This document shows positions 40,562-54,057 of a DNA stretch of 64,000 nucleotides, piece after piece. Position 1 is the stretch's first letter; the number at the start of each line of letters is the position of its first letter. The notes beneath the pieces were generated by a model. That model made no database searches, was not told the DNA's origin, and worked only from the letters and a program-made list of their open reading frames with translations. Location of the stretch: the NCBI RefSeq assembly GCF_949628265.1, contig NC_088789.1:2356001-2420000 (forward strand), read 5' to 3'. The stretch is from Cloeon dipterum (Eukaryota > Arthropoda > Insecta > Ephemeroptera > Baetidae). The position numbers were made by a program, and so were the translations under genes.

Positions 40562-42712
40562 GTACTGAAGTGATTGGATGTTGGTTTATTTCTCAAAGTG
40601 GAGCTCACAATCAGCTGATCAGTGAAATTCTGTTCTGTGAACCAGTTTTTACTGTGTCAAACGAGAAGGACGCCACGTTGCTTACATTGTTACCCTCTAA
40701 TGGTTTTGAAATGCTGCAGAAAAGAACTTGCGCTTTGACAGCTTTCAAAATAATCAGCTCCGGCTTTCATTTCTGACTCACAAGTGAACTGGTGTCAGGC
40801 TACAAGTGAACCTTTTTCAGGTTGGAAGGACGTAAGTGTGCACCACTGTAAGGAGGCGCCTTTCCTCGAGCAACTCAAGCGCATTGCAAGTTCTGCAAGT
40901 GACAATTAAATAAGTATAGTCTCCCCACGCCCATGTAAAGTTGCTGCTGTATTCCTTAATTTTGAGTTGAAAGTCGCCGACAATGGTCAGTGTTTTGCCA
41001 CACGTACTCACTACACATACACTATAAAAGACATAAGATTTCGGTTTATGTGCGCATGCTGTTAGCCACTGTATGATTTAACGAGAGCACTTCTTGCGTT
41101 TTTTCTAATTTAAACCAATTTAATTATACTTGAAAACTAAGCGGCAGTTACTGAAAGGAAAAAACATTGAGAAGTTAGACTTGTTTCTTTGTTGCGTAGC
41201 CTGATTTGTGGATATTGCTGTCCCACACCACACTCTACCAATGCTTTGGCCAAGATACGTGAGTGTGCACACCTCCCGCAGGGGTCTAGCTGATCACGGG
41301 CCAGCTCTCTGCACTTAAATTGCCTTTTCAGCTTGACTCCACAGTGATAGAAAATTTCTCAAAGCCTAGAGAGTCTAAAGAGGGAGAACTCGGTGGCTCC
41401 AGACTAATTAACGCTTTTCGTTAGTGTACACTTGAGTTCTATTCTAGATGACTGGTTTTATTTTTAATAATTGTTATTTTTGCGCCTGTCTTGCTAATCT
41501 CCCTCTTTAGTCTGGCTAGGAGTAGCGCCCTTGTGCTGTGTTGTCGAAATACAAAAGAGATTTCAAAAAGTGGTTAGAAAGTCCTTGTAAGAATTATTTT
41601 GTGATCTCTACCCACTCGGGCATCGTCGGCAAGGTGGGGCAGTGCCATTTTTGAGTCTGCACTGCCCCGGCTGGCGCTGCGTCTAGAAAAATAAATACAA
41701 AATTTCCGCATTAAATGGAATCGCAAGTCGAAATATTGTGTACTACCCAAAATCAATCAATCAATCGATTCAGAACAAATGGTGTAAGGACAATTTGAAG
41801 CTGTGACTTTTGTACTAGCATGCCACAACTCAATTTTTACATCTGCCGAGAAGCTGAAGAAACACTCCCGCCAGTGCTTTATTGTTTTATCGACGAAACA
41901 AAGCTCAAACATTTTATACAAACGCGCCTAGCAATAAAACATAAATTAGAGCCTCTTTGACTTTGCTAAGTTGACAGGAAAAAAGAAATATGCGGAAGCC
42001 GCGCAAAGTGCAGAAGGTTTCCGTCTAAAATGTCCTTACACTGCGAACGCCAACCGGAAAAAAAATGAAAATGATTGCTATTATCACGAACCTGCACACA
42101 AAATCTGACCTAGCAGCCAATTGTCCCCCTCGTGTCAGCTGTAAGAGATAAGTCTTAAAACAAGTGATAATAAGTATTATTCGCAAGTGGGTATTTATAA
42201 TGGAGAACGTTGTTGTAAAGCGACACCTCTGTATCAACCGATCAATCAATCCACTATGTACGTACACCCTTGTAGGATCACAATTTTGACGTATCGGCCG
42301 GCGAGGAGTCGCATGGCACGCTGAGCTGGCTGCAATCTCACCTCCAGCCACCGTCTCGTTTGAAGGCACAAGCCGCGTTTCAGAGCAAACGGACGTGAGA
42401 AAAGTTGTATCTTGATTAAGGAGAAATATTTGTTCCATGCGTAAATGATTGATGAATAAATTATAAGCTGGATAAACCTCAACCTCAATGTTTGCATTTA
42501 ACTGTACAAACCATCACTTTTTATTCTGTGAATATCACTCAAAGGCATGAATGGATCCCCGCCTCTCTATTAAAAAAATTGAAATAAATCCCGAATGAAC
42601 ATTTTATTCCTTTTTATTATTTTTTAAGGCGAGCATTTGTGTCTAAATTTGGATTGCTAGAGTGAAAAATTAGTCAAAGAAAGTAGTACTGTGTTTCTTG
42701 GCTGTTTTGCAG

Positions 42713-42886
42713 CTCTCTCTGACGGCTGGACGTGCAACGAGAGAAGCGCCGCCTCCTGGTGTTCAGCGGCAGACCTGGAGGCCGGAACGCGAGCAACTTC
42801 ATCCACATTTCGCCGTCACTCGCCAAGGTGGTGACATCATCGCGACTTCCTGCTGCTCTCGTCACGTGGACCATCTTCGTAATTAA
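42713..42886 (+). other. Candidate second post-stop exon of SRPK
   Basis: A good acceptor (GCTGTTTTGCAG) precedes a GC-rich stretch. Spliced from the donor at 40562, the frame that continues from SRPK remains open for 57 more codons, to TAA at 42884-42886. There is no recognisable domain. It may equally be a noncoding exon. Confidence 0.22.
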
Positions 42887-45800
42887 TCAAAGACTTACTA
42901 TTTACCACCGCTCACTTCCTCTCCAGCCCAAAGCCGTAAGTAGCTAAATTGTATTTGTCTCTAAAATTGTTAAAATAATAGTTGTCATAGGGAAATTGCT
43001 TTATGAACTTGAAAATTTTAGTGACATTTAATTTTAAAATGTTTCAACCGCGCTTTCGTACATAATATATATATTTTTTAAAATGAGAAAATAATCGTGG
43101 TAATTTTTGCGTAATTTAATATTGTTCGTACGTAATGTTTTCGCCCACGTAGAACGTGGAGCATTGCAAAAGCCAACAACTGCTAATGTCGGAAAGTTGA
43201 CATCCGCTACTACTTCAGTTTTCCTGTCCGGAAAACAGCTGAACATATGGCCAGTCATCCTTTACTTTAAAATACGACGAAACTCATCGATTTTATGTTT
43301 GTGCTTTATGTCCTCTCAGAATCCGCACTTGCCGCGAATAATACAAGTTTTGTAGCGCGAAGAGCAAACGCGTTTCCTGTGTGATCTATTATTTTCGAGA
43401 AAAAGGGAAAAGTTGGATCGGTCCACTGTAGAATATCCGCTCACTAGTGTCAGAGTTTTCTTTTTGTGTTCCTTTTAGGGAAACTTCTCTGCTTTCAACC
43501 CTTGTGTTCGCGCGAGCTTGCATGTGCACAAAAGCTTTGTGTGCACGATATCGTGCGCACTTTTCATTGTGAATCGGACACAAAAGAAGCAAACTAACCA
43601 AGATTTGGAGCGCTTGTCAAATAATGAAACATGTCCTAATGCTGGTTATTCATAAATGTCAAACGCTGACGACCTTATTTCCTTTCCTTTATGCTAATTG
43701 AATGGCGGTAACAGCCCCCTGAAAAATACGGTGATTTCTTTCTAATTGCTCTCCTCCATCGTTCAATCGAAAAATCGTTTGCCCGAGTTTTTGTAAATTT
43801 TTCTTAGGTGAGCATCCGACTGGAAAATTATTGTGCAAGCGAGTCAGGTGCGAACCTTATTTTTTGCTACCTGCACGCGGCATCATTGATATGTTCGCTC
43901 CCCCCGCTGTCTTGCTCAATTTGTTACGCATCAACTTCCTCCTGTCGATTTTTGACAGATTTATTACACGATAATCTATTATAAAAAAGATGACTTTCAA
44001 AAAATATTTCCTTTTGTTGCAACAATAAACCAAAGCTAAACTGAAAGATGCTCTATTCCTATATATTAATTCGCTAAATAGTAGAAGTAGTGGAAAATAA
44101 ATTAAAAAAGCAAACTATAATATGCAACACATTTTTCTCTTTTTTGCCTTATTCCAAGCGGGTAATCAGAACAGAAAAGTGGCTGGCCTTCTTATCACAA
44201 TCGCCTGCCTTCCTGTCAAAGGAAAAGAGTTGCTTACCCGTCATCCTTTCCGGTCACAAAAAGCGGCAATAAATTTCTTGAAACTACCCCCCGCTTTCCT
44301 AATCAGACACAAGCGCACAACAAACACCATTCACAAATCCATTCACCGCTCCGTTTGACACGAGAAATCTCGCGCCTGTAATTTACAACAGCTTTATTAC
44401 CCAACAAGGGACAAATTGGGGGTGGTTTCTTCCTTGTTATACAAAAAACGCTTCATGTAAAAAAAATGTCGATCAACCACGGGAAGCCGGTGTGTGCCTT
44501 CAGGTATTTTTCCTTGAGATAGTTTCCTCTGGCCGGTCCAGATTAGTCCGTTGGTTGGTCGTTGAGCCTGCGAGAGGAAGTGCACTTTGGTACACCCGTC
44601 TTTGTTCAACAGACGGCTCAGGGGGCTGCTCCATTGTGCGCGCTCTCCTCGTTTCCGAGGAGAGGAGACGCGCGAGAGCGTGGGACCTGAGAGAATCCGC
44701 GCCAGCAGATGCGACGCTCACCTGACGGACGCGCACACGAATCTGGCAGATGCAGTTCTACCTGCATCCTTTTTTCACCTTTTTTCCTTTGTCCGCGAGC
44801 GACTGCTGTTGCGGTCGGCGCGATTATCGCGGCGGTGTTCAGCCGTGCAATCGTATTTTGATCCAGGCGAATGTCAAATGTGGTGGAAAAATTGCTCGGC
44901 GCGTGGCCAGTTGAGGCTCACATTAGCACGGGCATTGAGTTTACTGAATGAAACGTGTTTTTAGAAGTGACAAAATAATAAATTGTAAAGGGGAGGACTT
45001 TCGGAAAAGACTTCATCCAAAATAATTAAAATACGTATATCAATTATTTAAGTTTGCCAAAACTTTTAATGATAAGATATTTTCAATGCCACCACTTCCA
45101 AATAAGAAAAGATTTGATTAGAAACAAAGAGGTTTGGTAATTTTACTTTTTTTTAAAAAAAAAATGAGAATATTTATTTGTAATCTTTGGAAGTCCAGCC
45201 AATTCCTAAGAATTAACGGCTGGTGCTTATACATAGCTGCACGAGGCAGCATAATTTAATACAGTCGTGTACATATTATCATGAAATTATGAAATTTAAT
45301 CTGTGTTTTAATGCTCCCTTTGGCTTCATATTATTTTTGCCTAAATTATTAGGAGCTTAAAATCAATTATTTTTTTAAAATTTGATTCGAGTTTAACAAA
45401 TTTCACATTGAAAATAATTAAAAATCTTTATATTTAATATTTGAGATGCATTAAAACAAATAACATATTCTTGAAATTAATGAATATCGGAAAATACAAA
45501 ATAAATGCTCTGGCCGCTTTTAAATCGAGTTCGTGTGCGCACAGCAAATTTGCACAATCACAAAGTAGCGCCGTTAGGTTCAAGTGAGTTTATGCACAGC
45601 TTCAATTTTAGTTTAGTGCACACCCCCCGGCGAGAGAGTTTCCTGCACCCCCGGACGGCGACTTTCTTTCTCCTTTTGAATGCCTCTTAAAGCCAAACTA
45701 GGTGCTCGAGGTAAAACTAATAAAATAGCGCGCCGCGTTGCAAACTCCCCGTTGAATAATGCGACGCGGAGTCAGCATCCTCGGGGGTGCTGGACAAAAA

Positions 45801-47661
45801 GCGGGTGACAAAAGGCCGGAAAAATCTATCTCGGCAGCGTATATGTTCGTTGTTGGCCGCCGGCGAGTCAACAATGGAGCGCATTGTTCACCGGAATGAG
45901 AGCTGAATATGCAGCGTCGCTCGGCTCAATTATATGTAAACGTGCGTGCGCGCGCGTGATCATTCAAAATCGGTTCGAATTCGGGTGAATGTTGATTGGC
46001 CCGTCCGCGAAATGCATTATTGCTCACTCGCCGCCGCCGCTGCTGCTGTGTGTGTGTTTGCGCGCGACGACCCTTTTTGCCGCAGTTTACCGGACATCCT
46101 TAGAGTTAGAAAATGCGCAGGAAACGGATATACCAGTTCCTTTTTCCTTTTGTGTTTCCAGCGCTGTTCGAAATTTCCAACGACCGGCCGGCAGCTCCAT
46201 TGTTGACACCTTTTTTCGAAACGGAGCCAGCCGCTCGTTATTGTTACGGAGTCGTATAAATATATTATTAATATCGTCCAGACGCGCCAAATGAAAAATT
46301 TCTGATCGGAAGCCAAGTGGAGCAGAAACGGAATGCGCTCGAAATCCAATTCCCTCGCTCGCTCGGTGATTATTGGTGCTGAAATAATGGGGATTATATA
46401 TTGAAGCGCGAGGAGAGAAGGTGCCAACGAGCAGAAAGCCGCCTACGGTGAAATCAGTGAGGCAATAATTATTATTTCGCCCCGGTGCAGTGTAAGCAAT
46501 AAACCTTGGGAGAGTCTCTCTCGATATGCGCGCACCGAGAATAACAATCAGATTTCCTTTTGCACGTCCTCAAATGAGTGATGATGATGACGAATTCTTT
46601 GGACTGCGTTTGTCACTAACGTCTTTGAATATTAAATTTCGAGCCACAATTAAATGCTCGCACGTGACTAATTAACCAATATTCCATTGCGAATTCCGAG
46701 ATATCCTCTTTTTTCAAGTAGGATGTTTAGTGATGTCCTTCTGTCCACACGATTGCAATTTCCGGTGATATCAATTGTTATCTTGCCACCTTAAAATTTT
46801 TATTATTTTTCCTCCTTTCCTGTCCTACGTAATCACAAAAGGAAAATTCTAAAAACAGCCCTCACGTGATAAGTTCGAATTCTTCAAGTTTTAGGCCTCC
46901 ATTTATTGAAAAAAATAGTCCTCAAACACGACCTCTTAAAATTCTCTATCATTATTATGATTCACTTCCATGTCAAATGAAACTAAGTGCTGATCTATTT
47001 CATCTCGTGTGCGCATGTTTCTTGTCTCATGTTCAATAAATTATGATGGTCGGAAATGAGCTCGCACATCTTGAATTGCAAATGAAATGACGTCTTGCAA
47101 AGTTATTGCGCGCGTATTCTGGGCAAAAAAAAAGCGCGCGCATAAAATTCTCTGGGCAGAGAGATGTCATCCGCATCAGCGCCGGATGTTGTAAAAATAC
47201 AAATACATCATCGCGTCCGTGTAAAAATGCGTGCACCGTCGATAACCAGTGGTGAGAAGTGTCCGTCTCTCGCTGGAGCTGTCAGCGCCGGAAAGAGTCC
47301 GAGATGCATTTTCCAGCACCTTGTGTTAAACTTTACTGCGCCGTCAATCCTCGGTTTCTCTTGAGTGCGAACATTTGTACACCGTTTCCTGTCTGGAAAT
47401 AATTTTACTTGGCTGATCGAATGCCTTATCTTATTTTAGACTTGGCTGCACGTGGAAATATTAAAACTTTTATTGATCAGAAAAAAATTAGTAGGAACAG
47501 TAAATTTGCGTTTGGTTGAAAACTCATTTGTTGTTTGGGATTTTGATGAAAATTAACTTACATAATTGTGGAGGTCAATAAAATGGTTACTGTAAATATT
47601 TAATGAAGGTTGATACTGGAAAATGCTTGTTGTCAATGAACGAACTCATCCCTTAGGATTC

Positions 47662-47925
47662 AGTTGAAGCCAAAATTGACCCAATTAAATTTTTGAGAAT
47701 AGTTACTGCAAAGTTAGCATGCTTTTCAAAGGGTAAGGAGTGAGGACTGTCTACTTACTTGAAATCCTATTTTATTTCACAACAAATTGTTTCCCTAAAA
47801 GGTTTCATACGCTGTCGGACAGGTCTCGACGAGAGGAATCGAAATCTGCCAAGAACATGTGGCCAAGCGCTGGAAAGTTTTGGAGAAAATTTGAAAAATC
47901 TGAATTTTTACTTTGGCAAGGTCTT
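47662..47925 (+). repeat. Dispersed repeat R3, copy 2
   Basis: Direct-orientation partner of 15534-15765 with about 75-80 percent identity by eye. It contains the same central TCTCGACGAGAGGAATCGAA stretch. Confidence 0.65.
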
Positions 47926-50900
47926 TTTTACTACTGCAAATTGTAGAACAACAATTTAAATAATTTTCTTTGGTCATCCCTGCGGATTGATCTACTTTAA
48001 TCAGTGCTACAACAGGGTTACATTTCATAATTAGAGTCAAAATCGCGTCCTTATTATCATAATAATGCCTCAAACTCACCATTACACCCCTTCTGGGGAA
48101 ATTGACAGATTGCACGTGGCGTCAAATTTAACGAGAGGAAGGGGGTGTTAGACGAGAAGTCTGCCCACAGATACAATTTATGGAAACACGCCGGTGGCAC
48201 TAATTATTAGCAGCAGTCGCGTTGGCGGACGACACCGCCTCCGAGAAAGAGTCATGTGTGCGCCGCGCTTTGTGTGTGCGTGCGTTTGCGAGTGTATTGA
48301 TTGCCGTGTGCCGTCCAAAAGGGGTGCATAAATGCATCTCGAAGGAAGCGGAAGTGGCGCGGAAGTTCTGCTGCCGATTATTCAGAGACCACGCGTTTCC
48401 GAACATCTGTCCGCACCTCGGCAACACCTGGGACACGAAAACAAACACGCGCGCGACCGCCCGCTCGCGCCACTCCAATCAGTGCCGCCTAATTTGGAAT
48501 GCGCGCTGCTCGACTTTTAACCCGTTCGTTCGCTCACGGCGCGCGCTCGTGTTGTTTATTCGATTGAGATAAATGTACGTGTCCGCCTGTCGCGCGCACT
48601 CACGGAGATGAGGAGATGAATGCGTGCGGCTCGTGGCCGGATGATTCCGCCACTCGACCGCAGGAAAAGGGTGAAATTGGGGGAAACTAATGGGATTAGG
48701 GGCAAATATAAGCTATTTTTGGACGCTTCCTTGCATCACTTCCTCTCCTCTACCCACTGCTCATGAAGGATGATGAGAAGATCAGCCCGACTCCGATTTA
48801 AATGCGATTTATGCATTTTCGGAAGGGTCGTTTATTTTTAGACTAAATGAGTGTCTGCTAGATTTCCCATGGAAATACCTTTTGAATGACGCGGAGCACA
48901 TTTGTTTGATTACTTTGAAAGCAACCACTGGCCATGTTTAGATTAAAGTCATTTTTACAAAGAAACACACAAAAGTACTTTAATGCGAAGAATGCGTTGA
49001 ATTGAAAATAAAATTATTTACTCCTTGATAAATTTTGTAAATAGGAAAGGTTTCCTTCCCCGAACCCATAAATTTTCTAACGGAACTTGTAGGGATTCAG
49101 GTGCTACTGAATTACACGTACAAAACGAAAATAGAGAAACACTTAGTACATCCACTCTTGTGTTATGGGAACAAAAATTTGAAATACCACTGCGTACGCA
49201 AGAAAAAGCGACCTACATCCGCGCAGTCTATTCACTTGTCACTTCCTCGAGGCGCTCGGCTGGTGCAGAATGCGCGCAATGGCTTTTTCATCTTATTCGC
49301 TTTTAATTAGGAAGTGGGCAATAAATTGCAAGGCGAGACGCCGTCGGAGGATCCAGTTCCTCGGCGGCCGGCCGGCCGGCCGCTCCAGAGCAAATCTGCC
49401 GACTCGAACCGAAACGACGATTGGCATTCTTCGCACGCACCCGACCTCCTGCGCGACCTTTCGCAATAAAACAACGTGCAGCGCGCGCGGTGGCTCGTGT
49501 CGTCCGAGTATATAACACATATTCTCTCTCTCGCCGATTCTGGGACGGATTTCCTTCGCACGCGGCTCGGGAGGCGAGCCAAGTTCATTACTCGTGTGCA
49601 GAAGAGGCCTCTTCGTAGGTGGTAGTTTTTAAATTTAGCAGCACTCGTCAATTGCCACCCCTCAGGGAGAGCATGACTTATCGTGTGTGTAAACAGGAAG
49701 GCTCTCTCTCTCTCCATCGCCTTCGCTCCGTGCAATCGACGGCGAGTAGAATTTGAGGTAGATCTGTATCTCTCGAAATTTTTCGTGACTCATTCGCGTC
49801 ACCCCCGCTATTTACCGAGCTGCATGTAAATTTAACACCCGCACCCGCACCTGCCACGCTGTCCACGTGCCGCGATCAATCACGGCTAATCCGCTAATTT
49901 TTCCGCGAGTCTGTTCCAACAAATCACCTCGGAATTTCTCCAACCAAAGACACTATTTTAACATTTTTACTGCATTTTTACTTGGGACACCAGGAGGAGC
50001 CAACTAAGTATTTAAGAGCGTTGGAAATTTATATATCTCATAAAGTTGAAGAATTGTGCAATTAGATAGAGCCCATTCAACAAGTTTCTAATGCTCCAAG
50101 GTGCGGATATCAGCTTTAGAGTCATCGCTTTTATCGCTGGGAATGCGGAATCGATTAATTTTCGCCTTAATGGCACTGCATTTCCTCTTTCAGAGCTGCT
50201 GAGTTGAATTAATGGCAATTAAAGAGTCTAATTCCTGAAGCGAGTCGGATACAATGTGCATGAAATAAAAAAAACACTGGACGAAACGGTATACGCTTTG
50301 TTATATTTGACGATGCAAGTTAAAAACTGAGTGTACGCAGCGAGAATATGGAAGTTGTCTTAAGTGGGTGGAAATTGGAAATAACGAGGATTTCCGCATT
50401 TGAGGAGCGCAGAGGGCCGCATATATATGTGTTTTCCTTGTCTACACACGCGGAGAATAAAACCTGAGCCGCGAAGGAAACGGTAATAAATCACACGTCC
50501 TGTGTATGCGCGTCTGCGTTTTAAGGGTTCTTCGCCGCGTTTCTCTCCGCAGAGTTAAGAGGGAAATGTGAGAAATCAAACGCGCACCACCAGAAATAAA
50601 ACAGCACACGCGGGGTAGTTTCCGCCCTTTTTTCAACTTGACTTGACAGTTTTCCGCGTGTCGGGGCGCGCCCCGCAGACCAAGTGTGCATATGTTCTTT
50701 CTATTTTTTCCTGTGCTCTCTGCACCCCACGTGCGACCTTTAAATTACTACTACTACTACTCCCCGAAGAGCTTCTCCTTAGCAAAATTGCTCTTTAGCT
50801 GCAGACACAACAAACACTACACAGCCACAATTCTGAGTTTCGTAAGTTATTGGGATTCCTCTGAGGGGTCACTGAATCGGAATTTCGAGTTTTCGTCGTG

Positions 50901-53900
50901 ATTGCTTCATATATATTGGCTCTAATAACAGGGAAATTACACATGTCCCGTCATTGGCTGTTGCATCCTGTTTTCCAGATAGCACGCGAGACAAAAACAA
51001 GAAAACAAGTAACTCTTTGGCGTCGTAATCTCTCCTATAATTGCTCAATTGCCGAGTCGAGTGTGTCGTGACTGTTTTAATTGTAACAAAAGACGGAAAC
51101 CGGATCATCACCCTCTAATGAGCCGTCTGATTACGACCAACGACCGCACCAACTCTCTTTTTCACATCTCTCATCTGATGCCTTTTGTCTGAAAAGTTCG
51201 GCGTTTCGAGAGAAAAAAAATCACGCTCGTGGCGGGATGCGAAAACTGTGCGAAAAGCAGATTGTTTGTCGGTCTCGTGGTGAACGCTCGCATTTCGGAA
51301 ATAGACACGTCCGTTGTCGTGGGAGTGGGAAATGAGAAGAAAATATCCGCGCGCGCGAGCAGAGAAACAATACCGGCGCTTCCGTGAGAGAATGAATTTT
51401 AGTAGCTTCGGGTGCACTGATTGCCGCCGCACCGCAGCAGTAATTATTTAAACACCTCTCTTTTCCTCTCATAGTGCGGATTATTTGTTAATTATTTAGC
51501 CTGATGCTCTTATCAAACGGACGTCGTCCCGTGAAAACAAAAGAATTTTCAGCGCCAGAATAAATTCGAGAGAAAAGGAAGCGAGCGAGCGGTCCCTTGG
51601 AGCAGCGCGCTCGCTCACTGAGAATAAAAAGAAGCGACGACAAGCAATATAAAAGGACCTGATTACCGGCAAAAGGCGCAAAATTATATTACCTCTAACG
51701 CATCCAAGCCACACACGCGCGCCCAAGCACTAGAAACTATTCAAATAAATATTTCACACGGACTTCCGGGATTTTGCCAATTTTGTTTTCGCACTTCAAC
51801 CAAAAAATCCAATCTTAATGATCTAAATTTAATTTATAGTTGAGAAGTTATATCGGAAATTATCACTCTTGCGTTTTAATTAATTTTAGCCGAGCTGATG
51901 GTTTTGGAGCGAAAAACTTGACAGGCTTTCAAGCGGTTCAGTCTTCATTTCCTCCAGCAGCTTTCTTGACGTCATCGTAATTTCCTGTTTTAAATCTTGT
52001 AAGATGATGGATAAAATACCTTCATGCGCATGCTGAATCAATCAAATTATTAAATAAATCATTTCTGCTGGGAGTATGTGCAAAACTGTTTCTTACAATC
52101 ATTTACGCTTCTCTAATTTGTATTGGTCGATTTTTTTTAAAAAAATCAAAGCCTTTGAATATTACAGCTAAGAAATTTAATTTTCCTTTCATGATTTATG
52201 AATTTTCGTTTCTATATTTTGACTGAGCAAATAGTCAGTATTTCTTCCATCATATTAAATTAAATCATTAAAATATACTCTTCTGTTGCACTTTCACGCA
52301 CTCTGAACTAAATTAATCGAATATTCATAACAGCAAATGGGCACGCGTTTCATAATTAATGGGGCTCATTGTCAGTCTCGCTCTGCGGTGCAAATCTGGC
52401 TTAATTACGATCTGTGAGCACTATATTTTCGCGCGGCCACTTCTGCGAGCACCCACAAAGGAAGAGATCAGCCAGCAACGCAGCACCTTGCATTATTTTT
52501 ATTATTGTACGAGTGTGTGTGAGTGTGAGTGCACGCTTAAGTTTGCTAGTTAAAGTACGGAACTGTGGTTGGCAAGTAGGCTGAGAAAATTACTTCCTTT
52601 TCTTTATCAAAACGCCTTGAAGATCTTCCCGGACGTTCCACCCAGAACAGGAAACGGCCAAAAATTACACACAGACTCGCTGCTCGGCAACACACGCAGC
52701 GCCGCGACGGACGCGCGTCAATTCTTTTTCGATCGGCCGCGCCACCGCCGCCGCGCGTGTTGGTCGTCCGATCGCGGACACAAATTAGCACTCGTGCGTT
52801 TATCTAACTGGCCGCCGGGAAGTGAGCCGGCAGGTAAAGTGGACGAAACGTCGCGTTGCCCAAGAGCAGCGACGACGGTGCTTTTTATCGAGACAGGACA
52901 TACGCAAATGCACCGCGCCGGACGTCCCTTTTCCTCCGCGCGCGCTCGCTCCCTCCCTATTGGGACATAATTGATTTCCTTTTCACATCAAATGTTAAGA
53001 AAAAAGTGGCACAAGGTGAGCTGCTTGGGGGAGATATGCGCGCTGACGCCGCTTCGAAATAAAATTTTCCTCCCTGCCGTGCCGGCACTAAGTATAATAT
53101 GTAAAAAATGTTGGTGCTTCTTTTGGCTTGCAATTAATTTTCTTTGTAATTATTTTCTGCAAACTGTATTTTTGTAAAGACAAGCACCAGCCTACAATAC
53201 GTCCTAAATTTGCTGGATTTTTAATTTTTCCCCAATAAATATAAAGTTAAAAAAATTAATAAATAAAAAATTGACTAGGGATCATTAATGTTTAAATCGG
53301 TTTTTAGATGTTATAATTGTTTTAGTCCCACACCACCAAAAAGGGTTGAATTTCTGACCAGCAGTACATTTTTTAGATGTTAAAAGAAAATTCAAGTTGG
53401 AATTAATTAGAAGTTTTCTCTTTTTAATAAAAATTCCAGTTTTATCTGGAACTTTCTTTTGTTAAACTTTATTTCCACACAATTTCGATTTTTAATTGAG
53501 AATAGTTGCAATCGACACATTTAATGAAGCTGAATTTTCCCACAGAGAAAAAAATAAATGAATTTAATCACACGACACAATTAATGTTATTTGTAAAGAG
53601 ATTATTTAGGATTTCACTCGTTCGCCTTAAATAAATCATGCTCGACGCGTAATACGTATATAGTGAATTTCGAAAACTTTCTGGGCGTCCAGTGCGAATT
53701 GATATCGCACGCGCGTGTCCTCATTTTCACTTTAGATAGTTGATATCAAGCCTGACTCAGAGGTTGCCGCCTGAGCGTTTCACAGTATATCACTCACCCT
53801 CGCTTAAACAGTTATTTTCCGTTCGGGACACTTACTTAGAAGTCATTAATGAGTGTCAACCTGCGTAAAGAGGTGAACGAAACTCATTCCTCGCGAAACT

Positions 53901-54057
53901 CCGTTCATCGTTTGCGAGCGCAAAATGCGCGACGATTTTCTCATCAGGTGAACAAAGAGATTACACGTCCCAAATCCTCGGCTCTCTCCGAGTTCACTCG
54001 TCTTTGCCAAAATGTCCTCTAGCTGAAATTTAATTTCTCCTTTCTTTGTTGCAGGTC

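Larger units (their letters stand above)
40562..54054. other. Long gene-poor region between SRPK and the edl-like gene
   Basis: No recognisable protein gene. AT-rich DNA is broken by GC/CpG-rich patches at about 44560-44930, 45510-46250, 47150-47300, 48200-48660, 49300-49620, 50480-50680, 51200-51720 and 52640-52950. These patches make spurious open frames on both strands. They look like enhancers or untranslated upstream exons of the edl-like gene. A dispersed repeat lies at 47662-47925 and a candidate exon at 42713-42886. Confidence 0.4.

Noticed and set aside
42732-42947. Plus-strand frame with a QREKRRLLVFSG start
   Set aside because: It has no ATG, and an in-frame stop lies just upstream inside the candidate exon. 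The frame linked to SRPK is a different one.
44500-52970. Numerous 60-140 codon frames in the SRPK-edl interval
   Set aside because: They cluster in GC-rich patches, overlap on both strands, and show no splice-supported structure or family motif.
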